Positions 7,092-13,239 of a stretch of 16,148 bases of DNA are shown one piece after another. Within the stretch, counting starts at the first letter, position 1. Each line of letters opens with the position of its first letter. Position numbers and translations under genes: made by a program. Source of the stretch: Acidobacteriota bacterium (GTDB lineage Bacteria > Acidobacteriota > Terriglobia > Terriglobales > Acidobacteriaceae); contig JAJZJJ010000011.1 of the NCBI GenBank assembly GCA_021810175.1, positions 1-16,148 on the forward strand, given 5' to 3'. Under the pieces are notes generated by a model. It saw only the letters and a list, made by a program, of their open reading frames with translations, made no database searches and was not told where the DNA came from.

Positions 7092-8774
7092 ATGCAGCAC
7101 AATACCCATTGCCATTCGTTCCGCTTTTCCATTCGCGGATTTTCTATGGTGGTCGCTGCACTGGGCCTGCTTCTCCTGCCCGCGCTGCCGCTGCGCGCAC
7201 AAACCAGCACATCGTCTTACGACCAGTCGCAGGCCATTCCGCCCGCGCCGCCGCCCGACGCCGCCGTCACCCAGCGCAACCTGCGCCTCAGCGACGTTCA
7301 CGGCGACGTCAAGGTCTATAGCGGCGACCTGCTCGCCTTTCCGCAGGCCTTCGTCAATATGCCGCTGGTCCAGGGCATGCGCATCGTCGCCGGCGATTCG
7401 GGCCGCGCGGAAATCCAGTTTGCCGATGGCAGCGTCGCTCGCATCGCCCCCAACAGCTCGCTGCTCATCGCCCGCCTCGGCAGCACCAACGACGGCATCC
7501 TCAACAGCCGCCTCGAAGCCCTCACCGGCCTCACCTATTACGAGTTCAACGGCGAAGTCGGCAATCAGTACACCCTCAGCGTCGGACCGGAAACCATCGT
7601 CCCCTCCGGCAACGCTGTCATCCGCGTCGACATGGACAACACCCCCTATCAGGTCGCGGATATGGAGGGCGGTCTCCAGATTCTCCGCGGCAACAATCTC
7701 ATCGTCTCCCTCCAGTCCGGCCAGAGCGTCTCCTTCGATCCCTCCGACCCTCAGATGTACCAGCTCAGCGATTCCATCCCGCCCAACTCCTGGGATCAGT
7801 GGAACTCCAACCGCGATGCCGACCTCGCCCAGCTCGCCTCCAACGCCAATCAGTCCTCTTCCAGCACCAATTCCGCCTGGAACGAGCTCAACTATTACGG
7901 TGACTGGTACAACGTTCCCGGCTACGGCGAGGGCTGGGCGCCCGCCGGCGTCGGTCAGAACTGGGACCCCTACGGCTACGGCTGGTGGGGTTACTATCCT
8001 TGGGGCTACACCTGGATCTCCGGCTATCCCTGGGGCTGGTGGCCCTATCACTGCGGCTATTGGAACTGGTTCAGCGGCAACGGCTGGATGTGGTTCCCCG
8101 GCGGCTGCGGATGGGGCGGCTTCGGCGGCGGCTGGTATCCCATGGCATACATCCAGTCCGCTCCGCCGCATTACCGCAGGCTCATTCGCCCGGCTCGCAC
8201 CGCTCACGGACCCGGGCGCCGCGTCCCGCGCCTCTATCCGGTCGACCGCGGCAATCAGTTCTCCCGGGGCTTCCGCTCCTTTGGCGGAGCTAAGCCCTCG
8301 CCCCGCACCTTCAACATCGACGGCCAGAACCTCACGCCCGTACAGGCAGCCCTGCCCACCCTCCAGTTCGCGCCCGTTGGCGGAGGTGGCTACACCTCCA
8401 CCGCCGCAGCCGCGCATCCCGGCGGAGCACCCAACCGCGTCGGCGGAAGCGTACCCGTCCTCCGCGCTCCTTACCGCGTCGGTGCTGGCAGTCCCAACTC
8501 TGGCGGAAACCGCCCCAGCGGCGGCTCTCGCTTCGGCTCCAGCCCGCGCCACGCCCCGTTCTTCCGTCCCGGCAACAGCGGCCAGCGTCCGAACTCCGCT
8601 CCCCGCAACGGCCCGGTCTTCCACCCGGCTCCACGGCCAAATTCCGGCCCGCGTCCCACCCCGAATCGTGGACCTGTCTTCCGCCCCGCTCCTCGACCCG
8701 CGCCCATGCCGCATCCCACCTTCCACCCGATGCCGCACCCGTCCGCTCCGCATCCCACCGGCCGTCCACACTAA
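7092..8774 (+). CDS. Secreted FecR-domain protein with Trp/Gly-rich DUF6600-like segment and Pro-rich tail
   Basis: A 560-residue exported protein of unknown function. Residues 1-37 form a long signal peptide (basic N-region to R16, hydrophobic VVAALGLLLLPALPL, cleavage probably after LRA). Residues about 66-215 are a FecR-like beta domain: LSDVHGDVKVYSG, QGMRIVAGDSGRAEIQFADGS near 94-114, then R-I-A-P-N-S. Unlike classic FecR anti-sigma factors it has no N-terminal cytoplasmic domain or later membrane helix, and no ECF sigma gene is nearby, so a signalling role is doubtful. Residues about 268-350 are strikingly rich in Trp, Gly and Tyr with repeated PWG/GYW units, resembling DUF6600. From 355 to the end it is Pro/Arg/Ser/His low complexity with repeated PAPRP-like motifs, possibly a disordered wall- or polymer-contacting tail. 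It may share transcription with thiG-ruvC (76-nt gap) but has its own ribosome site. Confidence 0.85.
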   Translation: MQHNTHCHSFRFSIRGFSMVVAALGLLLLPALPLRAQTSTSSYDQSQAIPPAPPPDAAVTQRNLRLSDVHGDVKVYSGDLLAFPQAFVNMPLVQGMRIVAGDSGRAEIQFADGSVARIAPNSSLLIARLGSTNDGILNSRLEALTGLTYYEFNGEVGNQYTLSVGPETIVPSGNAVIRVDMDNTPYQVADMEGGLQILRGNNLIVSLQSGQSVSFDPSDPQMYQLSDSIPPNSWDQWNSNRDADLAQLASNANQSSSSTNSAWNELNYYGDWYNVPGYGEGWAPAGVGQNWDPYGYGWWGYYPWGYTWISGYPWGWWPYHCGYWNWFSGNGWMWFPGGCGWGGFGGGWYPMAYIQSAPPHYRRLIRPARTAHGPGRRVPRLYPVDRGNQFSRGFRSFGGAKPSPRTFNIDGQNLTPVQAALPTLQFAPVGGGGYTSTAAAAHPGGAPNRVGGSVPVLRAPYRVGAGSPNSGGNRPSGGSRFGSSPRHAPFFRPGNSGQRPNSAPRNGPVFHPAPRPNSGPRPTPNRGPVFRPAPRPAPMPHPTFHPMPHPSAPHPTGRPH

Positions 8775-8819
8775 TCTGCCGGGCAACTTCCAACTGCCCA
8801 TCCCGGAAACACCGCGGGT

Positions 8820-8862
8820 GCCCACACTTTCTTGCCGAATTTTTTGGAAAGAAAGTGTGGGC
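8820..8862 (+). terminator. 14-bp perfect inverted repeat after the FecR-domain gene
   Basis: GCCCACACTTTCTT (8820-8833) and AAGAAAGTGTGGGC (8849-8862) are perfectly complementary around a 15-nt loop containing a T6 run. It starts 46 nt after the stop of the FecR gene. There is no T-run after the stem on the + strand. It may be a terminator or bidirectional mRNA end. It also resembles GGGTGCCC-type interspersed hairpins that I recall from acidobacterial intergenic regions; that comparison is from memory and unverified. Confidence 0.55.
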
Positions 8863-8961
8863 CGTATCAGCCAAAGACCGACCCACTCCGCGCTGTTGAT
8901 GCATCACTCAGTTCTCCCCGCTTGATGCAGCCACCTTGCCGGGAATTACCCCCTAATTCGC

Positions 8962-9024
8962 TACCATAGAAATAGGGAACAAATCGCCACGGGGCAGGCC
9001 GCAGGAGCCTGCCCCGATCCGTTT
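8962..9024 (+). ncRNA. Possible small RNA or terminator hairpin in the convergent intergenic region
   Basis: CGGGGCAGGC (8990-8999) pairs perfectly with GCCTGCCCCG (9007-9016) over a 7-nt loop, followed by ATCCGTTTT. A TACCAT box (8962-8967) lies at a distance that would start a transcript near 8974, giving an RNA of about 50 nt ending in this hairpin. With no protein frame here, an sRNA is possible. The alternative is a second terminator for the FecR gene. Confidence 0.25.
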
Positions 9025-9050
9025 TCCGCACTATAACGCCGCCCGCAACC

Positions 9051-9110
9051 TTACGAAAAAGTCGTAGAACTATACGATTCCAATCGTGTAAACCGTAGAA
9101 AATCGTAGCA
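9051..9110. other. AT-richer cluster of CGTA motifs with two small hairpins
   Basis: Within 60 bases CGTA or its complement TACG occurs five times: TACGA at 9052 with TCGTA at 9062, TACGATT at 9073 facing AATCGT at 9082, and CGTAGAA/CGTAGCA at 9094 and 9104. Two short stem-loops result. The base composition is clearly lower in GC than the flanks. It contains no gene I can support and could be a protein-binding site cluster. The rest of the 8775-9279 gap holds only the hairpins and the tandem repeat listed separately, plus an AAAGGAG ribosome-site-like string at 9139-9145 with no start codon at a usable distance. Confidence 0.35.
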
Positions 9111-9244
9111 TTACCCGGCGCTGTAAAGTATATGATCCAAAGGAGTTACAAGCCTAACGCCCCAGTAACATCATGATTCCATGGGACTTAACGGACACTG
9201 CTCAACAGCTGAAAATCGCAGGGTAGGAAAGCGCTGGGAGCGAA

Positions 9245-9272
9245 CAACTGGGGACTGACAACTGTGGACTGA
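9245..9272. repeat. Two tandem 14-bp units with heptad character
   Basis: CAACTGGGGACTGA (9245-9258) is followed directly by CAACTGTGGACTGA (9259-9272), one mismatch. Each unit is itself two related heptamers (CAACTGG/GGACTGA). It lies 8 bases beyond the stop codon of the Hfq-like gene and looks like a short tandem intergenic repeat of the kind that spreads through genomes. Confidence 0.65.
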
Positions 9273-9279
9273 ATACGGG

Positions 9280-9762
9280 CTACACCAGCGTCATTGGTCC
9301 GTCGCCGTTCCGCTCCGAGGCCTTGAACAGGTACTTGATCGCAGACTTGTAAATCAGCACCCGCCCGTTGTTCCGCACCTTGATGCAGTTTCGGTCGTAC
9401 CACTCGATCACGCCCTCGATCTGCCCACCGTCTTCCAGCACAAACACCATTTGTGTCTGGGACTGAATCTGCTTTTGGAAATAGAACGCTTCGGCATGCG
9501 AGGTATCGTGAGCCGCCGCCGCACCTTGGGTCAGTTCGCGCCGCGTCAGAATCCCCCGGAAGCCCCTGCGCTGAGTGTCTCGATACGCGGCGGCATTGTC
9601 TGGCAGCACCGGGCGAATCAGTTTGCGCTGGCTTGCAAAGACCGCGTCAATCTCTTCTACCTTGCTTTGGGCGTCTTCGCCGCGCACTTCTGGCATCGAA
9701 TCGCGCCCCTTCCCGGCCTTTGCCGAGATCGGGATAGGCGACATGCGTGGAGTCTTGGGCAT
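9280..9762 (-). CDS. hfq: Hfq-like RNA chaperone with long N-terminal extension
   Basis: A Sm-fold protein expected to form a ring and bind small RNAs and mRNA tails. Residues about 91-148 of 160 carry the Sm domain: Sm1-like MVFVLEDGGQIEGVIEWYDRNCIKV (105-129) and Sm2-like R-V-L-I-YKSAI at 134-142, aligning with YKHAI of E. coli Hfq. Differences are notable: the proximal-face His is Ser, the arginine-rich rim patch (RRER type) is absent, replaced by FQKQIQSQTQ, and about 90 basic, low-complexity residues precede the domain. The start is uncertain: ATG 9762 has a weak GAGAAG site, while ATG 9696 (residue 23) has GGAAGGGG 9 nt upstream. It is the last gene of the minus-strand run, after holB. 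It could be an Hfq paralogue rather than the main Hfq. Confidence 0.8.
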   Translation of the reverse strand: MPKTPRMSPIPISAKAGKGRDSMPEVRGEDAQSKVEEIDAVFASQRKLIRPVLPDNAAAYRDTQRRGFRGILTRRELTQGAAAAHDTSHAEAFYFQKQIQSQTQMVFVLEDGGQIEGVIEWYDRNCIKVRNNGRVLIYKSAIKYLFKASERNGDGPMTLV

Positions 9763-9788
9763 ACTCAGCTTCTCAAAGGATGTTGCCG

Positions 9789-9968
9789 TTAGGATGCGGC
9801 AGCCCTGTCCGGGGCTGCATTCATGCTTTGGAGGACTGCTCGTATCCTATCGCGACTCTTGGCTTTCCCGGCAAAAAGCCGCGCTGCTGAGTATGAGAAA
9901 AGTAACGTGTGCGTGCCCTCAGGGAAACGCGCACTCTCCGGCGCACCGCTGTACACATCCGGCAGCAT
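9789..9968 (-). CDS. Possible 59-residue small protein between holB and the Hfq-like gene
   Basis: Starting 11 nt after the holB stop, an ATG at 9968 is preceded by AAGGCGG with a 4-nt spacer, whose first bases touch the holB stop codon, as in translational coupling. The frame runs 59 codons (MLPDVYSGAPESARFPEG start) to TAA, ending 26 nt before the Hfq-like ATG. Third-position GC is high in the first third and falls later, so coding is not certain. No family recognised and no signal peptide. It may equally be untranslated spacer. Confidence 0.3.
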   Translation of the reverse strand: MLPDVYSGAPESARFPEGTHTLLFSYSAARLFAGKAKSRDRIRAVLQSMNAAPDRAAAS

Positions 9969-9979
9969 CAACCCGCCTT

Positions 9980-11086
9980 CTACCCCCGCGCCGCACCCTC
10001 CAGCTCGGTGGCAAACGCATCCAGCGACACGTTGCGGAGCAGATTGCGCCGCATGCCCGACTCCACCGCCTGCAAACCCCGCGCCGCGCGCTCCAGCCAT
10101 TCGAGCGTCACCTGCCCGGCCATCACGTCCAGCTCGCGCTCCAGGTCAATGTTACGAATCAGCCCGCTCGCACCCGAAACCACCATTAGCAGGTCTTCCA
10201 GCAGCGAACGCATCGCCTTGATCAGCGCCACCGTCTTCTGCTGGCCCTCCGCGCCCGCCCGGTACGTCTCCGTCATCCGGAACAGCGCGCTGTGATCCGC
10301 CGCCTGCAACGCGTTCCGCAGCAGCACCAGCGCATCCGTTCGGGCCGAGAGATAGCCCGGCAGGTCAAATCCCAGCGCGCGCCCCACGGCGCCCTCGGCC
10401 AGCCGCGCCACCAGCGCCCGCTCCTTCGGCTTCAGGTCGTTCCGGCGCGAGGCCAGCAGCGGCTCAATCTCTTCTGTCGGAATCGCCCCCAGCCGCACCA
10501 GGCTCGTCCGTGACCGGATCGTTGGCAGCAGCTCGCCCGGATTCTCCGCCGTCAGCACGATCAGCGCATACGGCGGCGGCTCCTCCAGCACCTTCAGCAG
10601 CGAGTTCGCCGCCTCCTTCATGAACGATGCGCTGGTGAACACAAACACTGACCGCCGCGCCTCCGCCGGCGTCCGCTGCACCTCCCGGATCATCGTCCGC
10701 ACCTGTCCCATCTTGATCAGCAGCTGGGGCGGATCGGGCGGAATCACCAGTACGCTCGGGTGCGTCTGGACCAGGATTCGCGTCTCCTTCTTGTCGACCT
10801 CGCGCAGCTCCTCGTGCGCTGCAATCGCCTCGGCCACGCGGGCATCCAGGTCGAGCGCCTGCCCGATGCGCTCGCAGTTCGCGCACCGCCCGCAGAAGTC
10901 AGGCAGCCCGTCTGTCTGCGGCTGCTCCAGGCAGTTCACCGCCTGGGCCAGCATTACCGCCAGTGTGTATTTGCCCGCTCCGCGCGGCCCCGCCAGCAGC
11001 AGCGAATGAGGCAGACGTCCCGCCGCAATCGCTTCGCGCAGGTGACGCACCGCCGTCTCATTGCCGATGAAGTCGCTGAAGCCCAC
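9980..11086 (-). CDS. holB: DNA polymerase III delta' clamp-loader subunit
   Basis: AAA+-type subunit of the clamp loader that helps place the beta sliding clamp on primed DNA. The 368-residue protein shows MGFSDFIGNETAVRHL, then LPHSLLLAGPRGAGKYT with a P-loop (33-41), a four-cysteine zinc module (C52, C65, C68, C71), NSLLKVLEEPP (161-171) and TIRSRT (189-194). In most relatives the last motif is SRC, and delta' itself usually does not hydrolyse ATP. An insertion of about 30 residues (roughly 76-108) lies between the zinc module and the THPSV segment, compared with the E. coli protein. Start is GTG at 11086, with no Shine-Dalgarno but a TACCCT box 6 nt upstream. It follows the P450 gene by 25 nt. 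DnaX (gamma/tau) would be a close relative, but length and the delta'-type module favour HolB. Confidence 0.88.
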   Translation of the reverse strand: MGFSDFIGNETAVRHLREAIAAGRLPHSLLLAGPRGAGKYTLAVMLAQAVNCLEQPQTDGLPDFCGRCANCERIGQALDLDARVAEAIAAHEELREVDKKETRILVQTHPSVLVIPPDPPQLLIKMGQVRTMIREVQRTPAEARRSVFVFTSASFMKEAANSLLKVLEEPPPYALIVLTAENPGELLPTIRSRTSLVRLGAIPTEEIEPLLASRRNDLKPKERALVARLAEGAVGRALGFDLPGYLSARTDALVLLRNALQAADHSALFRMTETYRAGAEGQQKTVALIKAMRSLLEDLLMVVSGASGLIRNIDLERELDVMAGQVTLEWLERAARGLQAVESGMRRNLLRNVSLDAFATELEGAARG

Positions 11087-11092
11087 GCGTAC

Positions 11093-11098
11093 AGGGTA
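11093..11098 (-). promoter_or_regulatory. Putative extended -10 box for leaderless holB mRNA
   Basis: Read on the minus strand, TTTGCTACCCT ends 6 nt before the holB GTG. It has the TGn extension of extended -10 promoters and closely matches the tmk box (TTTGTTACACT). The only purine-rich string, GAGGTAGG, is too far away to serve as ribosome site. Confidence 0.45.
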
Positions 11099-11111
11099 GC
11101 AAACGCGGAGC

Positions 11112-12506
11112 CTACCTCAGTTCCGGGATCATCCGGATCTCAGGCTTCGGCCGCAGTGTGATCTTGGGCTGCAACCCAATCGTCTGCCCCGGAACCAGCC
11201 GCAGCCGCCACTTCTGCGCCAGCGTTGCCAGCACCAGCACGCCCTCCATCCACGCAAACCCCTCGCCGATGCACTGTCTGCCGCCCGCTCCAAAAGGGAA
11301 GTAGACGAACTTCGACCGTCCTGCTTTCGCCTCCGGCGTAAACCGCTCCGGGCGGAACTTGAGCGGCTCCGGCCAGAACTCGGCGTTCCGTTGGATCATG
11401 TACTGGCTGAAGAACACATAACTCCCCGCCGGCAGCAGATAGGGCCCCAGCTCGATATCTTCTGTCGCCTGCCGCCCCATCGCCCACGCCGGCGGATACA
11501 GTCGCATCGACTCCGCCAGCACCATCTCCGTGTAACGAAGCTGAGGCAGATCCTCAATCGTCGGTGTGCGGCCCGCCAGCACGCGATCGAGTTCCTCGTG
11601 CATCCGCGCCTCCGCCTCCGGATTCTGCGCCAGCAGGTACCACGTCCACGTCAGCGCCGTCGCCACGGTTTCGTAGCCGGCCAGAAAGATCGTCAGCACC
11701 TCGTCGCGCACCTGCTCATCCGTCATGCCGGAGCGGTCATCCTCATCGTCCCGCGAGCGCAGTAGCATCGAAAGCAGATCCCCGCGATCCACTCCATCCG
11801 CCCGGTGCTCGGCAATGATCCGGTTCACCACCGCGTCCAGCCGCTTCCGCGCCCGGCGAAAGCGCATCAGCCCAGGAATCGGCCAGTGGAGATAGGCTTC
11901 CGCACGGGGCAGCGCCACCAGGAAGTGATAGAGGCCCATGATCGCATTGACCTCATCGTTGATCTGCCTCACGTCCGCGGTGACGTCCGTGTTCAGCAGC
12001 GTCCGCGCCACAATTTGCAGCGCCACCCGCATCATCTCGGCCAGCGCGCCTATCTCCTTGCCGGACTGCCACTCCTCGCGCATCGCCAGCGCGCGTTCCA
12101 CCATCACCGCCCCGTAGGCTTGTATGCGTTGCCGATGAAACGCCGGTGCCACGATTCGCCGTTGCCGCCTGTGAAACTCGCCGTCGCTGGTGATCAACCC
12201 ATTTCCCAGCAGGATCTTCATCCGCTGCTGCGTCCGCTCTTTAATGAACTTGTCTGCCTGGGTGATCAGGATCTCCCGGACAAACTCCGGCTCCTGCACC
12301 ACGAAGACATCACTCGTCGCGATGCGGTAATGTGCCATCGAACCGAATCTCCGCTGCAGGTACTCAAACAGCTTGATCGGATCGCTGGGGTTGAAGAACT
12401 TCCGCGTGATATAGAAGGGCAGATTGAGCTTCAGCCCCGGCGGCAGGCGGTATTTGCCGCGGGGAACAATGGGGAACTCTTTTCGAGTTTGTATCGTGGT
12501 GGCCAT
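11112..12506 (-). CDS. Cytochrome P450
   Basis: Haem-thiolate monooxygenase of 464 residues; substrate unknown. All core motifs are present: helix-C-like GEFHRRQRR near 109-117, I-helix AGYETVA at 276-282 (acid-Thr pair E-T present), K-helix ESMR at 332-335 (ExxR), the FRPERF meander at 384-389, and the haem loop FPFGAGGRQCIGEG with Cys412 as ligand. No membrane anchor is evident, so it is a soluble bacterial type needing ferredoxin or flavodoxin partners not encoded here. Start at 12506 is preferred: AGGAAG lies 7 nt upstream, and the longer frame from 12554 would overlap tmk and lacks a site. It sits between tmk and holB, an odd place for a P450. Confidence 0.95.
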   Translation of the reverse strand: MATTIQTRKEFPIVPRGKYRLPPGLKLNLPFYITRKFFNPSDPIKLFEYLQRRFGSMAHYRIATSDVFVVQEPEFVREILITQADKFIKERTQQRMKILLGNGLITSDGEFHRRQRRIVAPAFHRQRIQAYGAVMVERALAMREEWQSGKEIGALAEMMRVALQIVARTLLNTDVTADVRQINDEVNAIMGLYHFLVALPRAEAYLHWPIPGLMRFRRARKRLDAVVNRIIAEHRADGVDRGDLLSMLLRSRDDEDDRSGMTDEQVRDEVLTIFLAGYETVATALTWTWYLLAQNPEAEARMHEELDRVLAGRTPTIEDLPQLRYTEMVLAESMRLYPPAWAMGRQATEDIELGPYLLPAGSYVFFSQYMIQRNAEFWPEPLKFRPERFTPEAKAGRSKFVYFPFGAGGRQCIGEGFAWMEGVLVLATLAQKWRLRLVPGQTIGLQPKITLRPKPEIRMIPELR

Positions 12507-12513
12507 GCGATAA

Positions 12514-12519
12514 CTTCCT
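12514..12519 (-). promoter_or_regulatory. Shine-Dalgarno site that decides the P450 start
   Basis: AGGAAG on the minus strand, 7 nt before the ATG at 12506, supports the 464-residue protein over the 480-residue reading that would begin inside tmk. Confidence 0.65.
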
Positions 12520-12537
12520 GAGGCACAGCCCGGGGAA

Positions 12538-13197
12538 TCATGCCCGATGCGCAAGCCTTGCTTCTACTATGCTTACGATGCGCTCGTGGATTCTCTCAAT
12601 CTCCTCATCGCTCTCGATTGCGACCACACGCAAAGGTTCCCGGCGCGCAATTTCACAATATTGATCGAAAACCCGGCGGTAAAAACTCTCATCCTCGCTC
12701 TCGAATCGTCCCTCGTCCTTCGCAGACTGCGTCACGGCGCGATGATTGCGACGCCGCGCTCGCTCCAGGGAGCGTCGGAAGTCAGGCAGCAGCAGCAGCG
12801 TCAGATCAGGATCCAGCCCGCCGCACATCACTTCGTGCAGTTGCCGCACAATCTCCGATCCGAGCTGGCGTCCACCCCCTTGATAGGCCTCGGTGGAATC
12901 CGTATAGCGGTCGCAAAGCACAATTTGTCCCGCATCGAGTGCGGGGCGGATGACTTCGGCGATGGACTGGGCACGGTCTGAGAACATCAGCCCAAGTTCG
13001 GCCATCGGCGACAGGGCTTCCGTGCGCGAGTCCAGCAGCAGGGCGCGGATTCGGTCGCCGATCCGGGTGCCGCCCGGCTGGCGTGTCACGAGGAACGGCT
13101 CGCCGCGCGCCTCGAGCCATTGCGCAAGCTTGCGAAGTTGCGTCGACTTGCCCGATCCGTCCAGCCCTTCAAAGGTAAGGAAAAAACCCTGTGGCAT
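12538..13197 (-). CDS. tmk: Thymidylate kinase
   Basis: Phosphorylates dTMP to dTDP with ATP for DNA precursor supply; cytoplasmic dimer. The 219 residues include the P-loop FEGLDGSGKST (9-19), the DR(Y/X) motif CDRYTDSTEAYQGGGR (95-110) and a LID region with RARRRNHRAV followed by FESED. The usual TREPGGT stretch reads TRQPGGT (38-44), an E-to-Q change in a well-kept motif. No Shine-Dalgarno precedes the ATG; a TGTTACACT extended -10 box ends 6 nt upstream instead. It ends 31 nt before the P450 start and follows argA by 42 nt, with its own likely promoter separating it from the arginine genes. Confidence 0.95.
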   Translation of the reverse strand: MPQGFFLTFEGLDGSGKSTQLRKLAQWLEARGEPFLVTRQPGGTRIGDRIRALLLDSRTEALSPMAELGLMFSDRAQSIAEVIRPALDAGQIVLCDRYTDSTEAYQGGGRQLGSEIVRQLHEVMCGGLDPDLTLLLLPDFRRSLERARRRNHRAVTQSAKDEGRFESEDESFYRRVFDQYCEIARREPLRVVAIESDEEIERIHERIVSIVEARLAHRA

Positions 13198-13203
13198 GGC
13201 CGG

Positions 13204-13209
13204 AGTGTA
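13204..13209 (-). promoter_or_regulatory. Putative extended -10 box for leaderless tmk mRNA
   Basis: On the minus strand TTTGTTACACT is followed by 6 nt (CCGGCC) and then the tmk ATG. A small GCCGG/CCGGC palindrome (13215-13226) with TTTGTT after it lies just upstream and might end transcripts coming from argA. Confidence 0.5.
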
Positions 13210-13239
13210 ACAAAGCCGGAGCCGGCGCGCAGTTTGCCG

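Noticed and set aside
6891..8825. 644-codon open frame on the minus strand opposite the FecR-domain gene
   Set aside because: It is antisense to a protein with clear signal peptide, FecR domain and strong ribosome site. Its translation is Gly/Ala/Arg-biased low complexity without motifs, as expected from a GC-rich shadow frame.
7420..8925. 501-codon + strand frame overlapping the FecR-domain gene
   Set aside because: Ser/Pro/Ala-rich translation in a shifted frame of a real gene; no ribosome site and no recognisable domain.
9139..9227. AAAGGAG string followed by a short frame from the ATG at 9172
   Set aside because: The ATG is about 26 nt from the ribosome-site-like string and the frame is only 17 codons, so a gene is not supported.
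9575..10189. 204-codon + strand frame across the Hfq-like and holB genes
   Set aside because: Antisense to two recognisable proteins, no domain and no ribosome site.
12507..12554. Longer N-terminus for the P450 beginning at 12554
   Set aside because: The extra 16 residues overlap the tmk end, have no ribosome site and no match to the family, while ATG 12506 has AGGAAG at 7 nt.
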